Assembly: GCF_021347895.1 (NCBI RefSeq)
Contig: NC_067116.1
Location: 32,003,639 to 32,067,638 of the forward strand
Direction of reading: 5' to 3'
Source: Acanthochromis polyacanthus
Taxonomy: Eukaryota > Chordata > Actinopteri > Pomacentridae
DNA: 64,000 nt
Shown one piece after another: positions 51,401-61,805 of the stretch (position 1 is its first letter; each line of letters starts with the position of its first letter). The translations under genes were made by a program, and so were the position numbers. Below the pieces are notes generated by a model. The model ran no database searches. It saw nothing but the letters and a program-made list of their open reading frames with translations, and was not told where the DNA came from.

Positions 51401-52233
51401 AGAATAGAATAGAATAGCTTTATTGTCATCATACATGGGAGCATGACGAAAATATAAATAGCTGCCACTGGACGGTGCATTGAGAACAAGCTAAATTAAC
51501 AACATTAGATAATAAAATCAAATGTACACATAAAACTATATTGAGAACTACAACATATGCAAAAAAGGCTAAATATATACAATACTGTGTGGGAACCGAT
51601 AAAAAAACCAATAATGTAGAATAAATATGGACAGGGGATTGCACGTATGCAGCATTGGAACCATTAAAAGTGACATTGTGCATTGCTGTTGCAGAGGTGA
51701 AGATGAAAGGACATCAGAGATGTTTGACAATCCGCTGTATGGTTCAATGGGAAAATCCCACAGTCGGTGCAAGGACCAAGAGAAGGACCACCTCGCACCC
51801 CCAGATGCGCTATTTTCATCCTCCAAAGCAGCAGATGTAGACCCTGATCGGCCCCCGGTACCGACCCCACGCAACCGCTCCTTCACCTGCTCTGAGAACA
51901 AACCTCAGCCTCCAGCCCCCGTCAACCAGCATCTGTCAGCACAAAAGAAACCAGTGGTACCATCACGCTCGGAGGGCGGGATGGCACAAAACCGGCCTCC
52001 TCTGCCCATTAAGTCCCGGCCAGGTGTCCCGGAGCCCCAAACCCCCAAACCCAGAGACTACAGAGAAAGCTCTGAACTCCCGAGCAAACTCAGACCGCCG
52101 TCAAGACCTGGTCAGCCACACAAAGACCGTAAAGAAACGTCTTAATTTTAATATAATACATGTAGTGATGCAAACTCTTTCTTTTCCTTTTGTGCATCCA
52201 GAAGTTTCCAAGATGGGCCGTCCTGTGAAGTGA
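36456..52233 (+). CDS. inpp5d: phosphatidylinositol-3,4,5-trisphosphate 5-phosphatase 1 (SHIP1)
   Basis: Removes the 5-phosphate of PI(3,4,5)P3 in blood-cell signalling. Exons: 36456-36595, 37047-37110, 41193-41328, 41423-41546, 42486-42626, 42710-42800, 42889-42966, 43053-43130, 43233-43356, 44364-44467, 44563-44665, 44757-44953, 45035-45152, 45238-45334, 46965-47103, 47351-47459, 47630-47718, 48041-48122, 48416-48505, 48588-48698, 48775-48854, 48937-49024, 49110-49256, 50948-51011, 51099-51296, 51695 onward; all phases agree. Domains: N-terminal SH2 ([16 protein letters not shown]); 5-phosphatase with [31 protein letters not shown] and [12 protein letters not shown]2-like region; two NPxY motifs (NPSYMG, NPLYGS) and a proline-rich tail. 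Length about 1,080 against 1,189 in human. The end is uncertain: reading through gives a stop at 52143-52145, while splicing from 52110 or 52128 to 52202 gives a tail VSKMGRPVK, closer to the mammalian LGRTAMQ end, with stop at 52231-52233. SHIP2 (INPPL1) is less likely: no SAM domain is seen. Confidence 0.94.
37739..38572 (-). mobile_element. LTR-like block in inpp5d intron 2
   Basis: On the minus strand the segment starts TGTAACACTATG and ends CCCCAATTAACA, i.e. TG...CA with short inverted ends. It carries CCACTATATAAACCC (38242-38256), a TATA box well placed for an LTR promoter. The composition (purine-rich on +) is unlike the surrounding AT-rich intron. No gag or pol, no second LTR and no clear target duplication were found, so a solo LTR is a guess. 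The rest of intron 37111-41192 is AT-rich and unrecognised. Confidence 0.45.
42216..42245. repeat. (AAAAC)n microsatellite
   Basis: About five to six tandem AAAAC units inside the inpp5d intron 41547-42485. The rest of this intron shows no element I can name. Confidence 0.8.
43420..43640. repeat. teleost interspersed repeat fragment
   Basis: Two related passages (TGTTGGATGAATAGTCATGA at about 43459 and CTACTGGATGGATTGCCATG at about 43593, followed by AAACTTGG) match a repeat text commonly found in fish introns. No coding or ends. The remainder of intron 43357-44363 is unremarkable. Confidence 0.45.
45471..45950. mobile_element. internally deleted Tc1-like transposon
   Basis: The left end TACACTGAACAGGCATAAC followed by ATTATGACCACC mirrors the right end, whose reverse complement begins TACACCAATCAGACACAAA then ATTATGTCC. 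Both are bounded by TA. The interior carries recognisable scraps of the transposase 3' part on the minus strand, but at 480 bp most of the gene is gone. It lies in inpp5d intron 45335-46964; the rest of that intron is AT-rich with nothing recognised. Confidence 0.75.
49790..49975 (+). mobile_element. tRNA-derived SINE in inpp5d intron
   Basis: A tRNA-like head with an A-box-type TAGCTCAACTGGTTGAGCGG, a decayed B box (GGTTTGATT), then the tail CCCTTTGCTGCAGGTC and pyrimidine-rich text ending in an A/T run. It is the same family as 59745-59929, which shares GGCGACCCAT-like and CCCTTTGCTGCA text. Intron 49257-50947 also holds the two elements listed next. Confidence 0.7.
50005..50330 (+). mobile_element. 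L2-clade LINE 3' end fragment
   Basis: The segment begins with translated [14 protein letters not shown] then, after a frameshift and stop, LQLIQNAK, matching the C-terminal end of L2-type reverse transcriptases (LDYCN...GLP...LQxxQNAA). It ends with GAAGTGCCCTGAGTGGCC and text like the L2 tail. Only the last part of the element is present and it is broken. Confidence 0.65.
50337..50632 (-). mobile_element. tRNA-derived SINE, minus strand
   Basis: On the minus strand it starts GGGGCGGCATAGCTCAGTGG (A box), GTAGAGTGGCCGTC, and a B-box remnant GGTTGCAGCTTGATCC, then the body GGGGCGTGGTTAGCGCCTTG and CATGGCTGCTCCCGCC, GTGTGTGAATG repeats and GGTGAATGTG. This layout is the common teleost tRNA-headed SINE. 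It sits directly beside the L2 fragment. Confidence 0.7.
51390..51417. repeat. (AGAAT)n microsatellite
   Basis: About five and a half tandem AGAAT units in the inpp5d intron 51297-51694. The following text (GCTTTATTGTCATCATACATGG, read from 51416) resembles a fish repeat tail. Confidence 0.85.
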
Positions 52234-52287
52234 GATCAGGTTGCAGCGACGGTTGGCACTGACTGTACAACTTCCTGCATTTCTGGA

Positions 52288-52293
52288 AATAAA
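52288..52293 (+). other. polyadenylation signal of inpp5d
   Basis: AATAAA 55 bases after the downstream stop candidate at 52231-52233, the first such hexamer after the gene. A very short 3' UTR would result. Confidence 0.6.
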
Positions 52294-52309
52294 AGAATTA
52301 GATGATGAA

Positions 52310-53360
52310 ACTGATTCCAGCTGGCAGTTGGTTGGTTTAGCTTAGCTTAGCATCCATAGAGTTTCCAGAGGTAACAAAATCCAACTACCACCTGCTAAAG
52401 CTCACAAACCCTTTTCAGACATGCACTCCTCTCCATTAACCAGACAGTGTCTTCGTATCTAAACAAGCGCCCTGTTCACTTCTCTGTAAAAGTTGTGTGG
52501 GGAAACCTGCTAGGTCAGATGCATAAATATTTCACTTTGAACGTGACACAAATGTGAACTTCATTCAGCTGCATTATTAGATAGACACACTCACAAGCAG
52601 TTTACTGCTAGGTATGCATCATGATTTGAGGAAGACTTCACATTTCAGCACCGATATTGGTACAAATTTTGTAAGCAATGACTTTAGACAAAAGTTAAGG
52701 AGGAGTTGTGATTATTTATGCATATGGAACAACACGAGTATCTTCATTAACTGCTTATTTATGCTGCTCATAAAGTAGCTGTTAGATTGTTATCACACAT
52801 GGACAGAATTTTCATGTTTAGGGAATCATAAATACATTAGTTATACAGAAGTTATTTGGACAGTTCGATTGTCTGCAGTTAGTTTAGATTAAATCTTAAG
52901 TTTATGTTCCCATCATTATGCATTGTACATCCCTTGATGACTGTTAGGTCTTTCATGTATGACAAATATTGTTATGTGTCTCTCAGTCACCGTGGTGTTT
53001 GCCTTAACGAAGCTGAGGAACATCAACGTAAAACTGAGCTATGTTTCATATTTCATGTCAGAAGAGGGCTTGACAGACACAGAGCCAGGCTTTCTTGTTT
53101 CCAGACTTCATGCTAAGCTAAGCTAACTCTCTGCTGGCTGTGAAGAAAAACTGCTCGTCCAGCTAAGTCTGATGACATCAAAAACGTGAAAGGGCCTATA
53201 TAGGGCTAACGGTTTCTCTCTGTTTCCAGCCCTCCTGCTAAGCTAAGCTAACTATCTGTCGGCTGCAGCTCCATATTAAACAGACAAGGTCCTCCTCTAA
53301 TCTAACTCTTAGCAAGACATTGTTTGAGCCTCCATCCCAAAGTTAAGGAATATTCCTTTA
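52310..53360. repeat. interspersed repeat debris 3' of inpp5d
   Basis: Two similar passages with GCTAAGCTAAGCTAACT (about 53112 and 53233) plus AGCTTAGCTTAGC near 52337, and an end CAAAGTTAAGGAATATTCC near 53339. These match a widespread fish repeat in my memory. No coding. Confidence 0.4.
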
Positions 53361-53785
53361 AAGTTGCATAAACATTGGAGATACATTTTCGAGCTTCATT
53401 TGTGCTAAACTCGCATTATAGCATCAGATTTTAAGTTGAACTTTGTTTTTAAATAACTTAGATTTCATGTTGAGTTTACACTATAAAGTGTCCAATGAAT
53501 GTTTTACCACACAGTATTATCTTGCACAGACACGTTTGCCTTCAAGACGTACAATAAATGCTGAATTAAAAATAAATCAAATATCAAAGCTTAATCTTTG
53601 TTATGGTACATTCTTTGCTGTGGAAGTTTCACAACTTCATGTCACTTGTGAAACTGAGATTAAATCCCACTTGAAGTCTGTTGTAGGAATTATGGAATAC
53701 TGCAACACTGCAGTCATTTGCTTCCATCTGCTGCTGAATTCAAGAATTGCAGGCAGACAGTCACATCATCCAAGTACTGGAGTGG

Positions 53786-53786
<1 letters not shown>

Positions 53787-53861
<75 letters not shown>

Positions 53862-53904
53862 GGATAGACGGATAGATGGATAGATGGATAGATTGATAGA
53901 TTGC
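53787..53904. repeat. (GATA)n/(GACA)n compound microsatellite
   Basis: About 13 GATA units (53787-53840), about five GACA units, then degenerate GATA/GGATA units. GATA/GACA arrays of this kind are known from sex-linked satellites in some vertebrates, but occur widely. Confidence 0.9.
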
Positions 53905-54337
53905 TGTTTCCTGCAGGGGGTGGGAGGTGTCCTCCATTATAGACAAAAGACATGTGGACAATAATCCAAAGTTCTGTTCACTTAGATGAGAATAAAGACA
54001 GGGTTGAATAGTTGATGATGGTACACAGTCCAAACAAACTGTTTCTTGAATTTACTAATATTGTCACTTTAAATTTGTCAATATCAGTGACCATCTTCAC
54101 TGATATCCCATAAGTACATCTGTCAGTAATGAAGGAGATTGGACACGTATTTAATTTTATTTAGTATTTAATCTGATAGATGACAAAACAATAGATGACC
54201 TCTGTGACATGCTTTCCTTTTTGTCTTGAAAATTTATTGGAAAGGTCAATTTAAATTTGTGGAGTTCCTTTCGAATTTATCTATCAATGGTGTTTTGCAA
54301 GAAGACATTGGTCATTGGTACAAATTAAAACAAGTTA

Positions 54338-54340
<3 letters not shown>

Positions 54341-54395
<55 letters not shown>
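54341..54395. repeat. (TG)n microsatellite
   Basis: About 27 TG units, forming the left edge of the repeat at 54396-54715. Confidence 0.9.
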
Positions 54396-54398
<3 letters not shown>

Positions 54399-54715
54399 TG
54401 TTTATCTATACTGGTGGAGACTTGGTGGGGACTTTGACCTGACTCCACGCTATCTCGGTGGGGACTCACGTCACGGTGGGGACCAAAAATGAGGTCCCCA
54501 CGGGGGGAAACAGTGTTTTCTTGGCCATGTTGTTGTTACTGAAAAAAGTAAAAGTCCAAAAAAGTTTCTTTAGGGTTAGACATTGTTTTGGTGTTGGTTA
54601 AGGTTAGGGTTAGGGTAAGGGTTAGGGGTCAGGGGTTGAATGGGAGTCAATGGTAAGTCCCCATGGGGATATAAGAACCAGACGTGTGTGTGTGTGTGTA
54701 TGTGTGAGAGAGAGA
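54396..54715. repeat. teleost repeat with TTAGGG-like stretch
   Basis: GGTGGGGAC words (54424, 54460, 54476) and GAGGTCCCCAC, then GGTTAGGGTTAGGGTAAGGG at about 54602-54622 and, at the right, GTCCCCATGGGGATATAAG, (GT)n and (GA)n. The text matches a fish repeat that typically travels with (GT)n runs. The TTAGGG run is too short and degenerate for a telomere. Confidence 0.5.
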
Positions 54716-55674
54716 GAGAGAATTTCAGTTGTTTGTCTGATTCTGTTGTTTTTATGACATGATTGTTTTGTTTTTCCGTTTTTTTTATCTTCAATGTAGC
54801 ACTTTGAGATTTTCCCTAAATGAAAAATGGATTACAAATAAAATGTATTATTGTCATTATTTGTCAAACAGCAGATCATTTTGTATTTCTTTTACAACAC
54901 ATTTGAATTATTTAGTTAATATTATGTTTTCAGTTATACTTTGACTACATTTTGTCATCATCATGACTCTGTGAACTCTCTCTTTAAAGTTTTAAAGAAA
55001 TTAATAAAATCGAGCATGACAACTGTTTACATAGGAAAGCAATATGATGAAAATACAGAACTTTTTCTTTACCTTGTTAATAGGTCAAGATGGTGTTTTT
55101 ATATGCAGGAAGACCCATTTTTGATACATTAAGTATATTTTGATGCAAATACTCCTGTATTTGGTATAAATTCAAGAGCATGATTTGCACTTGTAACAGA
55201 GAATTTCCACTCTTTGGTATTGTTACTTTTACTTAAATACATCATCTGTGTACATCTATGTTCAGAAATATGTGCCACTCCAAACTAAATTTGAATGAAA
55301 CTGAGCTTAGCTATCCTGCAGGATTCAGTCCACAGACTTTGTTACACAATATCCTACATATTTAACCTCATAGTTATGGCTGAACGCTTAATGGTGACAC
55401 AGGGTTGTGTGGTTCAAAAAACATTACAACCTGTCATGTTTTTTGTGTCGCTGAGGAGCAACACAAAAACAGGAGAAACACTGGTTTCCAGGGGGTTAGG
55501 AGACTATTTATTTGGAAGAGAAAGTTTACAAAAACACAACATGTGAGCAGAAAAATCACAAAATCTGTCTTCAGTTCAGCCGAAAATATTAGTTTTTGTC
55601 TTTTTTTGTTGACCAAACTTTTCAGGAAGTAGATGAAGAATAAAAATAATTAAAGCTATCATGTAGAAGTCCAG

Positions 55675-55795
55675 GGCTGCACAATGACGTAGTGGTTAGC
55701 ACTTTCGCCTTGCAGCAAGAAGATCCCCGGTTCAAATCCCGGGGTGGGCCTGGGATCTTTCTGCATGAAGTTTGCATGTTCTCCCTGTGCATGTG
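55675..55795 (+). mobile_element. tRNA-like-headed repeat upstream of lsm2
   Basis: GGGCTGCACAATGACGTAGT, GGTTAGCAC, then a B box GGTTCAAATCC at 55729-55739, followed by GAAGTTTGCATGTTCTCCC, a common teleost repeat text. It ends about 145 bases before the lsm2 ATG and so marks the outer limit of an undisturbed proximal promoter. Confidence 0.6.
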
Positions 55796-55836
55796 CAATA
55801 TAGGGGACTCTCCAGTGAACGCACCTCTGGCTCCTC

Positions 55837-55857
55837 CACGTGGCGTTGCTTAGTAAC
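55837..55857 (+). promoter_or_regulatory. E-box and X-box-like motif in lsm2 promoter
   Basis: CACGTG at 55837-55842 and GTTGCTTAGTAAC at 55845-55857, about 85-105 bases before the ATG at 55942. The second is an imperfect palindrome of the RFX X-box type (GTTRC...GYAAC). The surrounding 55796-55941 is GC-richer than the neighbourhood and looks like a housekeeping proximal promoter. Function is inferred. Confidence 0.4.
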
Positions 55858-55941
55858 AGCACCCTGCTGTGTCGCAGGAATATCACACGGCCGATACGTC
55901 GTCATCAGCAGACGCGGCAACACAAGAGAGCAACAGCAATA

Positions 55942-58900
55942 ATGGTGAGAAGTGTTTTTGAATGTATTAATTTGTTTTTCACCTTGTATCGGTTGCCTGG
56001 GCTTTCAGTGAGCTGTTAACTTACTCAGAGTTTCCTGTTTTCGGTTCAGTTTGCTCACAACATGCACCCTCGACGTTTATGTCGCTGCTAGCATTAACGT
56101 TAGCATGTCGTTGTGTTTTCCAGCTTTTCTACTCGTTTTTCAAATCTCTCGTGGGGAAGGACGTGGTGGTGGAGCTAAAAAACGACCTGAGGTGAGTTTT
56201 ACTTTTAATTTTGCACGTAACGTGTCTGTATTACTTCATTAGGAATTAGTACTAGTTGTTTGGAGCAGCGGAGGATAAATTAATTGGTGTTAGCTCTTGA
56301 TGCTGAGACATTTCAGCTGTGACATAACGTCTTCACGAAACTAACTGACGTTTAGCATACTGCTTTATCACTGAAGTGCAACAATAAATAGAAGTACAAA
56401 ATACTGAAAACACGTTGCAGTCTAGTGTAGACTCACTAATGCAGTGAATTTCAATACAGTAGGCGTAAATAACATGATCAAAAGCATCATTTATATACAT
56501 TTTTATGTGATCTATTTGTTCAAAACCAGTATTTCCACGATTTTATTAAAGGGTGCGAGTCTATGAATGCCTTAAAAATAATTATCATCCTCACATTTGC
56601 CTTTTCAGCATCTGTGGGACACTTCATTCTGTTGACCAGGTAAGAAATAATGATTTCTTGTCCTTATTTTTGAAACAAAACTATTCATATGTGATATTTT
56701 CTTAATGACAAAATGGTTGCTTACATTACTTACATTCTGACATGTGGAGCAACTGTTTCAGTCAGTTTCTTGTACAGCACTGTGTTCTGTTTTTCAGATA
56801 TTTTTGACAGGAAGCTCGAAACAAGTCTCATGCTTTTAATATGTGAATTTGTTTTTTCATGTTCAATTTGCATTAACATTGAATCATTTTCTTCTGTGTT
56901 CATTTTTTGTTTATTGCTTCTTGTGCTGTGGTTGGGGTCAGATTTTTGCTGTCGGTTGAAAAAACAAAAACACTTGTGCTCAACATTTGTTGTTTTTGAA
57001 TGTGATATATAAGTGACTTTGCCTTGATTTGACTTGTAAGCATACAACATTGACTTTTTTGATATCGCTGTCCTCTACTTGTATGTTTTAGTACCTGAAC
57101 ATCAAACTCACAGACATCAGCGTCACAGACCCAGAGAAATATCCACACATGGTAAGTTCAGCGGTCTGGCACCTCTCTTTCAGCATATTATTGCTAGGTC
57201 TTTCTTAATTTCTGTGTTGTTTTTGGGTGAAACTCTGAACCATTTTTTCACTATTTGCATATTATGGTGTTAGACAAAGAGACAGACTAAAGATGTCTCA
57301 GCTGGGGATTCAAATTTGTGTGTGTTCTGAACCGAGAGTTGTCCATGCTCATAATCAATAGTTGGTTAATTGTTGAGATGCATGAAATAAAGCAGACATT
57401 GTTGTAATATCCTAAGAGAACCATTTTTAACCACAAAACACTTAATCTTCACCACAATATCAACTCAGTTACATTACACATCTGAAGAACACACCAAAAC
57501 CAAGTTCCTTGAATAATTACTTTATTTTAAATGCCTATTTAACAAAAGCATTTATGACACAAACCAGCTGCAGTCTTTCAGAGTACATATCCTCTTCACA
57601 GCAGTTTGATATCAAAAAAATCCTTATACCTGATCTGCGTGATGTTGTGACTTGTTCACTAGACTTAATGTTAGTCCAGTTGATGGAAGGAAATACTGTC
57701 TCAGCAGGTTTATCAGTCCAAGGAATCTCTAAGTATTTATTGCCACCTCTAAAATATAGTTATACTCAAAGCAGAGTGTTGCTAGTATACTTCATCACTT
57801 TAGTTTAAATGTTGTTGGAGGCTTGTAATCAGAGTCCTGCTGCTCTTTAATTACAACAGCTGCAGTTGCTCTCTGCAGAAGAAACTCGGCTTCCTTCCTG
57901 TGACGGTGTGCCAGACATCGTGTCACAACTTGATGCTAAAGAGTTCATCAACACGACTGCTGCAGTTAGCAGTTAGACAGCAGAGGTGTGGTCTTTTACT
58001 GTTGCTCCCTTACAGGCAGTCAGCAAATGCACCTGTACCTCCATCATATTAAACAGTGAGAGACGCCACCTAGTGGAACAACTAGGTTTTACAGCAAATC
58101 TGTGATACATTTTCTGATGTGCATGGTTCTGGAATTCTGCCTTAGATTTGTATATTTATGCACAAGTCAAATAAAATATTATTGGAAATGAATCCATTGT
58201 TAATTCTTATTATTAGCATCCATAGTCGTAGGTAAACAAATATCCTTATTGTCATGCAAACGATAGGAAACAAAGGGGTGAAAAATCCAGTAAGTCGGAT
58301 GTCTCGTTCAGCTGTCACAATAAATGATGTTGCTGCTTCCACAGAGAGGAGCAAAAAACAAAATCCTATAAAATCAAATATATTAATCCTAAATAAATCT
58401 TTTTGGTTTCACATTATATATCATCATATGCAGTTTTCTCATGTTTGTCACTTACCTCAGAAAGTCAAGTGTTAATATCTTCTTAAGGATTGTTGGCCTC
58501 TCTTTGGTCAGTCATTTTCCGGTTATGAGAGGAGTCCTAACAGCTCTGAAAATTAGAAACATTTTACATTTCCTTCATAGTTTAATCCTTTCTCAGATTT
58601 ATGGAAATTGCTTACACACTTTATTTTCAAGTGAGAATCTTTTAGAAGTCCACTACACAAAATTTTACATTACAGTATATACTTGTAGACGCACACTTGC
58701 ACTTGTAAGGGTCTGTGGGAGACTGTTTTTTTTTTTTATGCATTGCATAAAATATAATATACAGAACATGCAATGTTTCCTTGTTTCTTGTAATATCAGA
58801 TGTGTGCAATCAGCTTGTTACCACTGAAAAACCTTGACACATTTTGAATTTTATAGAAGTCAATTAAGGATAAAAGAGAAAAACATGTCTGTGTTTGCAC

Positions 58901-59216
58901 TTACTAATATTGTTCACCACACAATGTCAGTAAAGTACTCGTGAAACTGCTCTTACCAATTTAAAAGTAATCAATTCTGGTATTTCTCTTCACAAAAAAT
59001 GTATCTTATTTCATGAAGCTGATTTGCCTCTCCAACACACTGAATGATTGTCCTCAAACTCCACCATTGTTTTGTTTTAATTTGCTCCAGCTGTCTGTGA
59101 AAAACTGTTTCATCCGTGGATCGGTGGTCCGTTACGTTCAGCTACCTGCAGATGAAGTGGACACTCAGCTGTTGCAGGACGCAGCGCGAAAAGAAGCCAT
59201 GCAGCAGAAGCAGTGA
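55942..59216 (+). CDS. lsm2: U6 snRNA-associated Sm-like protein LSm2
   Basis: LSm2 is a subunit of the LSm2-8 ring, which binds the U6 snRNA 3' end in the nucleus, and of LSm1-7, which acts in cytoplasmic mRNA decay. Exons: 55942-55944, 56124-56191, 56609-56639, 57092-57151, 59091-59216; 288 bases, 95 residues plus stop, the same length as the human protein. Sm1 motif: VVVELKNDLSICGTLHSVD and LNIKLTDISVTD; Sm2 motif: NCFIRGSVVRYVQL. The tail is LLQDAARKEAMQQKQ, nearly identical to mammals. The first coding exon is only the ATG, followed at once by the donor GTGAGA; this start was chosen because the next exon begins exactly at residue 2 (LFYSFFKSLVGKD). Introns 56192-56608, 56640-57091 and 57152-59090 show no other feature. 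Confidence 0.97.
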
Positions 59217-59576
59217 TTCCGCTGCAGGACGGGGTTTAGTCTGGGAGGGATTTTGTAATGAGTAGTTTAAGTTCATTCGAAGATGAGGGTCGTCCAGCAG
59301 TATTGGTTATTAGCTTCTGCTTTACCAAAAAAGAATTTAATTGCGTCCCTGACATTAGTGATCAATATGTTGCAAATTAATTGTTGAAAATCTTCTTTAC
59401 CTCACAGACCATGTAGGAGTTTTTAGTTGATCTTCTGTTTTGTTGAAAAGAAAGTAACTTCAATTCAAGCCCAGAGAGGAGAGCTAAAGTCCAGCTGTGA
59501 TGTTTATGTTGAATTATACCAGACACTGTCTGCTTATCTCGTTAAAGTGATTTTGGATTTTTTTATGCCACTTGGA

Positions 59577-59582
59577 AATAAA
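59577..59582 (+). other. polyadenylation signal of lsm2
   Basis: AATAAA 361 bases after the lsm2 stop, followed by a TTATTTATATTTTGG stretch suitable for cleavage and polyadenylation. Confidence 0.65.
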
Positions 59583-59726
59583 AAGTTATTTATATTTTGG
59601 TCAAGTTTTTGTGATTTCTGAGGAGCTTTTTAGTTTTTCTGGTAACTCGATTCAAATTTTTGCAAACTAAATTTTGTGTGATGAAGGAAATGTTATTTTG
59701 TAAATCACTGCATTTATGGGAAATGA

Positions 59727-59947
59727 AGAATATAATACCATGGCACTCAGATAGCTCAACGGGTTACACAGGCGACCCATGTACAGGGGCTGGTCCCCGA
59801 CACAGCTGCCTGGGTTTGACTCCTGCTCATGGCCCTTTGCTGCATGTCTTCCCCCCCACTCTTCACCCTCCTTTCCTGTCTATCTCCACTGCACCTATTA
59901 AAAAAAAGGCCAAAACAATAACTTAAAAAAGAATATAATGCCATGGC
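59727..59947 (+). mobile_element. tRNA-derived SINE with 18-bp target duplication
   Basis: Body 59745-59929: TAGCTCAACGGGTTACACAG and GCGACCCATGTAC, B-box-like GGGTTTGACTCC, then GGCCCTTTGCTGCATG, pyrimidine-rich text and an A-rich end (ACTTAAAAAA). It is flanked by direct repeats AGAATATAATACCATGGC (59727-59744) and AGAATATAATGCCATGGC (59930-59947) with one difference, the signature of LINE-driven retroposition. Confidence 0.85.
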
Positions 59948-60764
59948 TTCATTATGCTAAACAATCATATCAGAGCATTAAGATAACTTCAAATATGTGG
60001 GATCATAATGAAGGCAGTGTTTGTGTTCTGGTTGTACAACACGCGATTGTCTGCTGCATTTTAATACCTACATGGTTGTTGGGCATATTTTTTATGAGTC
60101 CAACTGTTGTACTGAATCTTAACTTTCTGCTGTATTTCACTGTGACCTAGAGGATGATATATAGTGCAACTTTATCACTAAATGAAAAGTTTAACTCATA
60201 AGCAACAGAACGCACAGTTTCAGCTGAACACACTGATGTTGATCCGCTTCAGCTTTTCTCGGTCTGATATCAGTAGCTAATGAGGGCTAATGTTATCAAA
60301 CTTTAGCTGATGATTACTGTACACCTGCTGATGCTAATGAATGAGTTTGCCGACTTTGCTTCTTGTCAATCTGTGGTGCTTTTACTCTACTTTATATTCC
60401 CCATAATCCTGTAATGGTCACTCCTGTCTTATTCTGCCCATTGTCTCAGAAGGTTGCTTTAATTTTTACATTTCGAAGTAACTGCTACTGGAGCGGATGT
60501 TTTTTTTTAGTGAGCTGTTGTCCTTTTTTCATTGTTGTTACACCACTTATACTCCTCACTTTTACAGATTGAGGAGTATTTGACAGATTTTGATTTTAAA
60601 AGGTGCAACAATACTTTCCCGACTGTTTTCAAGGCTTTCAAAGCACCAGAAAAAGACTGAAAGTTTGATTACAATGTTTTTAAATAGTAATGGCATTAGA
60701 TCTTTAGCAAAAACTGGCTGGAGAATCTCCAGTGACATTTTCTAGACATCTGACTGACCATACA
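59948..60764. other. spacer between SINE and Tc1 element
   Basis: No gene recognised. The open frame at 60363-60572 is hydrophobic by chance, with no family resemblance. Confidence 0.5.
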
Positions 60765-60886
60765 TACACTACCAGTCAAATGTTTGAACACACCTTCTCA
60801 TTTAGAGGTATTTCTTTATTTTCATGACTATTAACATTCTAGATTCTCACTGAAGGCATCAAAGCTATGAATGAACACATATGGAA

Positions 60887-61220
60887 CTAGATGAGCCCTC
60901 AGTAGAGGGCAGAACCACGCCCTCTGCTGGCGAAAACCCTGTCCTCCCTATACAACTGATGCAATATGTATCAATTTTGATCATCGTACGTATCTCCCTC
61001 CCTACTTGATCTGCTGACCTGTAACTCCACAACTGAGCAGGGGACCATAGACTGATCTTCAGTGTCAAGTTTGATTATCCTGACTTCTGCGGTTGCAGAG
61101 ATATCGGACTGGACATAGCCACATACATACATACATACATACATACATACATACATACTTACCCAGCCAGATACCGCACCGAATGCAATAACCCCGCCGA
61201 CGTACCCGTCAGGCGTGGTT
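60887..61220. mobile_element. insertion nested in the Tc1 inverted repeat
   Basis: The right-hand repeat of the host element is continuous where the left is split: GGAA before and AATTATATAG after this segment. The inserted text (CTCAGTAGAGGGCAGAACC, ACGTATCTCCCTCCCTACTT, (ACAT)n at 61121-61158, then ACCCAGCCAGATACCGCACC) resembles a non-LTR-type repeat with an internal microsatellite. No coding recognised. Confidence 0.65.
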
Positions 61221-61437
61221 AATTATATAGTAAACAAAAAGTGCAGTAAGTCAAAACATGTTTTATATATTTTAGATTCTTTTAAATAGCCACCCTTTGC
61301 TTTGATTAATGCTTTGCACACTCTTGGCATTCTCTCCATGAGCTTCATGAGGTAGTCATCTGAAATGATTTTCCGACAGTCTTGAAGGATTTCCCAGAGA
61401 TGTCGTTGGTCCTTTTGCCTTTACTCTGTGGTCCATC

Positions 61438-61704
61438 TCAAACCATCTGGATTGGGTTTAGGTCAGGTGACGGTGGAGACCAGGTCACCTGATGCAGCAC
61501 TCCATCACTCTCCTTCTTGGTCAAATACCTCTTACACAACCTGGAGGTGTGTTTGAGGTCATTGTCCTGTTGGGGGGGGGGGGGGGATGATGGTCCAACT
61601 ATCCACAAACCGGACTGGATGGCATGTCGTTGCAGGATGCTGTGGTAGTCATGCTGGTTCAGTGTGCCTTCAGTTTTAAAATGATTCACAACAGTCATCA
61701 GCAA
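61438..61704 (-). pseudogene. Tc1 transposase C-terminal fragment
   Basis: Minus-strand reading contains the QQDNDLKHTS motif (second catalytic Asp) and, near the end, SPDLNPIQMV, where the third catalytic acid of the DDE triad (usual text PDLNPIE) is Gln. A G-run at 61572-61586 on the + strand gives a Pro stretch and is a likely slippage site. Not a functional enzyme. Confidence 0.75.
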
Positions 61705-61805
61705 AGCACCCCCACACCATCATACTTCCTCCTCCATGCTTCACGGTAGGAACCATACATGTAGAGACTATCTGTTGACCTTTCTGCGTTGCACAAAAAC
61801 ACGAT

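Noticed and set aside
36456..52233. Identity as SHIP2 (INPPL1)
   Set aside because: The tail has two NPxY motifs and ends without a SAM domain, and the catalytic and SH2 text is closest to SHIP1.
53787..53904. GATA/GACA array as a sex-chromosome marker
   Set aside because: Such arrays occur across fish genomes; one array says nothing about sex linkage.
54600..54625. Telomere-like TTAGGG repeats
   Set aside because: Only a few imperfect units, within a dispersed fish repeat between (GT)n runs; not a telomere.
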